Assembly: GCA_964450865.1 (NCBI GenBank)
Contig: CAYVHB010000027.1
Location: forward strand, 1 to 38,617
Length of the DNA: 38,617 nt
Direction of reading: 5' to 3'
DNA from: CAYVHB01 sp964450865
Lineage (GTDB): Bacteria; Bacillota; Clostridia; Saccharofermentanales; UBA5734
Shown here: in pieces, positions 35,940 through 38,617 of the stretch
How positions within the stretch are numbered: position 1 is the first letter of the stretch
Layout of the letters: each line of letters opens with the position of its first letter
Translations under genes and position numbers: made by a program
The notes under the pieces: generated by a model
The model's input: the letters and a program-made list of their open reading frames with translations, nothing else
Database searches by the model: none
What the model was told of the DNA's origin: nothing

Positions 35940-37439
35940 ATGAAGAGTAAACGACCCGATCCGATCCCCGGTTCAGCCGCACATCCTGGCCGCTCACCGG
36001 GTTATATCCAGACCCCGTCTGCTGCCAGTGCGAACCGGCCCGAACGGCCCGGGAGCGGCAGCGAACGCGCCGGCCTGTCGCCGCTGCGCTCGGCCGACCG
36101 GGACTGGCTTGACCAGGGTGATGAGGAGCGGGCGGCCATCGCCCGCCAGAAGCTCATGAATATTGAGCGGCGACAGGCCAGGGCCCGGGTCATAACCATG
36201 ACCATCCCGGTCCTGCTGATCATGCTGCTGACCGTATTCCTGATCATTTCCGTCATGAAAAAAATCAAGCCCAAACCCCAGTTCATTTTTGTGCAGGCAT
36301 CGACCCTGACCCATACCATTGAAGGCCAGGCCTTGCTGATCCGCGATGAAACCGTCTATGAGGCACCTGGCAATGGCCTGCTGAAAACGCTGGCAACTGA
36401 AGGCAGCCGGGTCTCCCGCAGCCAGAAGCTGGCCCTGATCATCCCCGACGGGCAGTCGGCCAGGCTCAAGGAGCTGCAAAAATGTGAACAGGATATCATC
36501 GAGCTGCAGGCCGAGCTGATGAATCAGGGCAAGGGGACCGGTGCGCGTGCTATTTATGATGAAAGCAGCGTCGCCCTGACCAGCATTGTCAACCTGATCC
36601 GCAGCGATGTCGTGCGGGGCCAGCTGGTCAGCCTGCCGGCTTACACCCATTCCATGAACGTCATTCTGGAACAGCGCAGCAGCAAGCTGCAGGCCATCAA
36701 TTTCAACGATGCCAGGCTGGACCAGCTGTTCGCCAGCCGCGCCAGCCTGGAAAAGTCACTTGGCCTGGCGGCCAATACCCTGACCTGTCAGGCCCCGGGT
36801 ATAGTCTCCTTCAAGCTGGACCAGCTTGAAGACGATCTGAAGCTGAAAACGGCCAGCAAACTGACGTATGAACAGTATCAGACCTACCTGGAGCTGGCCA
36901 AGAATGCAGTACCGATGCAGACAACCGTCAAAAAGGATGATCCGGTGCTGCGCATTACCGCCAGCCGGACCCAGGACCTCGCCATCTTTTTGCCGGGGGT
37001 ATCCCAGAATGATTTCGAGAAAGAAGGCCAGCGGACCATCCTCGTTCCCCAGGACGGCACGTCGATCAGTCATTGCACGGTGGTCAAGGCGGTCACGGCG
37101 CAAGACGGCCTTTTTGTCATTTTCAGCACGGATCGCAAGATCGAGTGGTTTGCTGACCGGCGGGTCCTGCCTGTTGAACTGGTCCTGTCCGAGACCAGCG
37201 GCCTGAAGGTGCCGATGGCCAGCCTGATCAACTATAATCCTGATCTGGCATCGGCCAGCATCATGATCGTCGACGGTGGCTACACGACCCTGTGCAGTGT
37301 CCACATCCGCGATCACGACCGTGAATATGCTATTATTGAAGCTACAACTCCTAAAGTCAGCAATGTCAAGGACTCGTCCATCCTGGTGGCTAATCCCGAA
37401 TCGATCGAGCCCGGCGAGTTTATCGGCAATGAAAATTGA
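35940..37439 (+). CDS. HlyD-like membrane-anchored adaptor protein
   Basis: A 499-residue protein with a hydrophilic Pro/Ser-rich N-terminus (about 1-60), a charged helix (about 60-83), one membrane span (about 84-105) and a large outer domain. That domain opens with a lipoyl/barrel-sandwich-like section (EGQALLIRDETVYEAPGNG) and a probable helical hairpin (about 175-300), then beta-rich sequence. This is the layout of HlyD-family adaptors, though no transporter partner is nearby. In Clostridia similar genes sit just before yggS and sepF, as known from comparative annotation, so a role at the cell envelope or division site is possible. Start ATG 35940 has only a weak GCAGGCG site but is 2 nt after the previous stop codon, consistent with coupling. 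Confidence 0.75.
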   Translation: MKSKRPDPIPGSAAHPGRSPGYIQTPSAASANRPERPGSGSERAGLSPLRSADRDWLDQGDEERAAIARQKLMNIERRQARARVITMTIPVLLIMLLTVFLIISVMKKIKPKPQFIFVQASTLTHTIEGQALLIRDETVYEAPGNGLLKTLATEGSRVSRSQKLALIIPDGQSARLKELQKCEQDIIELQAELMNQGKGTGARAIYDESSVALTSIVNLIRSDVVRGQLVSLPAYTHSMNVILEQRSSKLQAINFNDARLDQLFASRASLEKSLGLAANTLTCQAPGIVSFKLDQLEDDLKLKTASKLTYEQYQTYLELAKNAVPMQTTVKKDDPVLRITASRTQDLAIFLPGVSQNDFEKEGQRTILVPQDGTSISHCTVVKAVTAQDGLFVIFSTDRKIEWFADRRVLPVELVLSETSGLKVPMASLINYNPDLASASIMIVDGGYTTLCSVHIRDHDREYAIIEATTPKVSNVKDSSILVANPESIEPGEFIGNEN

Positions 37440-37611
37440 CGTCTGGTACCGCCCGGTGCCACCCGGTACCGGGCCGGCCCGTCATACGGCCTGATCATCG
37501 GGCTGGTTCTCAGGCAGGTTGCCTGCAGGTTGCCAGAGCCGAGTCAATTACATGGCTGAGGAACAAGACAACCTGACGTTCAGACAATCTGGTAATACAG
37601 AGGTGAGATAT
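37440..37611. other. 172-bp gap before yggS
   Basis: It holds a 7-bp stem (GGTACCG 37445-37451 with CGGTACC 37464-37470), the palindrome GGGCCGGCCC (37471-37480), and a tandem GCAGGTTGCC (37514-37523, 37525-37534). None has a T tract. No clear promoter. Confidence 0.5.
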
Positions 37612-38355
37612 TTGACTATTGATCACTATCAACGAGAAATACCGGCCCGCCTGGCAGCTGTCAGGGCCCAGATTGCCAGTGCCGCCCAGGCCGCCGGACG
37701 CGACCCGGCCAGCATTACGCTGATTGGCGTATCCAAGTTTTTTCCGCCGGCAGCGGCGGCTGCTGCCGTGCAGGCCGGGCTGACTGACCTGGGTGAAAAC
37801 CGGGTCCAGGAGATGCTGGCCAAACAGGACGAGCTCAGCCAGCTGGGGCTGACACCCCGCTGGCACCTGATCGGTACCCTGCAGAAAAACAAGGTGCGGC
37901 AGCTGATCGGCCGTACCGCCCTGATTCATTCGGTAGACTCCCTGGAATTGCTGGCCGAAATCAACCGCCGCAGCCTGGCTGCCGGCCTGGTGACGGACGT
38001 CCTGCTCCAGGTCAATACGGCCGGCGAAGATACCAAGCATGGGTTTACACCTGCGCAGGTGGTCAGTGCAGCCAGGCTGGCCCAGGATTTTGCCGGTGTG
38101 CGTCTTCGGGGGCTGATGACCATGGCACCGCTTTATGAAGATCCGGAACTGACTCGTCCGGTGTTCAGCCAGACTTATGACCTGTTCGCCGACTTGCGGG
38201 AGCGTCTTGACCAGGCGGCCGACTTTGATTGCCTGTCGATGGGCATGAGCCAGGATTATATCCAGGCCATTGCCTGCGGGGCGACTCATGTGCGGATCGG
38301 GACTGCCATTTTTGGTTCGCGCACCACATCGCCCTGGACGCCCGGCCAGCCCTGA
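37612..38355 (+). CDS. yggS: YggS/PLPBP family pyridoxal-phosphate homeostasis protein
   Basis: Binds pyridoxal phosphate and keeps free levels in balance; no catalytic reaction is established. The 247-residue single-domain alanine-racemase-type barrel has the PLP lysine Lys42 in LIGVSKFF, then GENRVQEM, HLIGTLQKNKV, and the C-terminal phosphate-binding SMGMSQDY with VRIGTAIFG. Start: GAGGTGA (37600-37606) is 5 nt before TTG 37612. An in-frame ATG at 37552 has a poor ribosome site and would add about 20 unfamiliar residues. In many Firmicutes yggS is followed by sepF; here 262 bp follow with a promoter at the window edge. Confidence 0.93.
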   Translation: MTIDHYQREIPARLAAVRAQIASAAQAAGRDPASITLIGVSKFFPPAAAAAAVQAGLTDLGENRVQEMLAKQDELSQLGLTPRWHLIGTLQKNKVRQLIGRTALIHSVDSLELLAEINRRSLAAGLVTDVLLQVNTAGEDTKHGFTPAQVVSAARLAQDFAGVRLRGLMTMAPLYEDPELTRPVFSQTYDLFADLRERLDQAADFDCLSMGMSQDYIQAIACGATHVRIGTAIFGSRTTSPWTPGQP

Positions 38356-38403
38356 AAGCAACCGGATGTTTACCTGAAAACGATGTTCAGATTTTCACAT
38401 CAC

Positions 38404-38452
38404 CCGGATACCCGGCCGGCCCGGCCTCTGCCGGCCGGCAGGCGGTATCCGG
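38404..38452 (+). other. Large GC-rich stem-loop after yggS
   Basis: The outer stem CCGGATACC (38404-38412) pairs with GGTATCCGG (38444-38452). The inner stem CGGCCGGC (38413-38420) pairs with GCCGGCCG (38430-38437), with a 9-nt loop. It is very stable but has no T run. A terminator without T tract or an mRNA 3'-end stabiliser is possible. The rest of 38356-38585 holds no gene I can support. Confidence 0.65.
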
Positions 38453-38585
38453 ATCATGGACGCCATCGGCGATCGTGAGATAGACAGGTATGCGATTAAA
38501 TGAAGATCTGCCGGCCCGGGTGGCAGGATAGACGTATTCTGTGTTGCATCGATATTACATCGTCCTTACTGTTGCGCGCGGGCCG

Positions 38586-38614
38586 TTGCCAGCAGAATGC
38601 TCCCCACGTATAAT
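38586..38614 (+). promoter_or_regulatory. Near-consensus promoter at the right edge
   Basis: TTGCCA (38586-38591, five of six), a 17-bp spacer and TATAAT (38609-38614). It must drive a gene beyond the window, perhaps sepF judging by synteny in Clostridia. Confidence 0.75.
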
Positions 38615-38617
38615 TAA

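Noticed and set aside
38229..38483. 84-codon open frame overlapping the end of yggS
   Set aside because: It is out of frame with yggS, most of its start lies inside that gene, and it shows no ribosome site or domain.

Overview
This 38.6 kb window looks like a chromosomal segment of a moderately GC-rich anaerobic Firmicute of the class Clostridia. The reasons are a glgB-glgC-glgD-glgA cluster that includes the Firmicutes-specific glgD, two ferredoxin-linked 2-oxoacid oxidoreductase systems (VorB-type and indolepyruvate-type), a membrane decarboxylase-pump pair (oadB/oadG), a one-piece DnaE without a proofreading domain, MutS2, a HlyD-like adaptor next to yggS, and AGGAGG-type ribosome sites with many TTG starts. 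Genus cannot be fixed from the sequence. No phage, insertion sequence, CRISPR array or resistance island is visible.

Layout. 0.2-10.7 kb, plus strand: housekeeping genes pgcA (phosphoglucomutase), dnaE, pfkA, pgsA and mutS2, separated by gaps that carry hairpins, promoters and degenerate tandem repeats. 10.8-14.0 kb, minus strand: oadG, oadB and a cofactor-independent phosphoglycerate mutase, closed by a perfect 15-bp bidirectional terminator against mutS2. 14.2-18.0 kb, plus: a P-loop ATPase of unknown role, then a four-subunit 2-oxoacid:ferredoxin oxidoreductase (ferredoxin, VorB-like alpha, TPP-binding beta, gamma). 18.4-29.8 kb, plus: glgB, glgC, glgD, glgA, a cytoplasmic GH13 alpha-glucosidase/neopullulanase-like enzyme, and a 955-residue protein with five PAS domains, a GGDEF domain and a C-terminal hemerythrin domain. 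29.95-30.03 kb, minus: tRNA-Leu(GAG). 30.3-38.4 kb, plus: paaK, iorA, iorB, a double-ACT protein, a methionine gamma-lyase-family PLP enzyme, a HlyD-like adaptor and yggS. A near-consensus promoter at the right edge points to another gene beyond the window.

How it fits together. PgcA supplies glucose-1-phosphate, GlgC (with GlgD) makes ADP-glucose, GlgA polymerises, GlgB branches and the GH13 enzyme trims, so the cluster handles glycogen storage and turnover; PfkA and the phosphoglycerate mutase are glycolytic. The Kor/Vor and Ior-PaaK modules suggest amino-acid fermentation through 2-oxoacids, reduced ferredoxin and acyl- or aryl-CoA. The predicted oxygen-responsive c-di-GMP synthase sits 51 bp after the glycogen genes with no evident terminator between.

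The most unusual observations are this hemerythrin-GGDEF protein placed with the glycogen genes, a reversal of plus-strand GC skew close to 18.1 kb that ignores gene direction (candidate replication-terminus region or inversion edge), a predicted leaderless pgsA mRNA, a MutS2 whose Smr domain has lost the LDLR motif, a tandem-repeat linker in DnaE, and a recurring pattern of short imperfect tandem duplications at gene edges.
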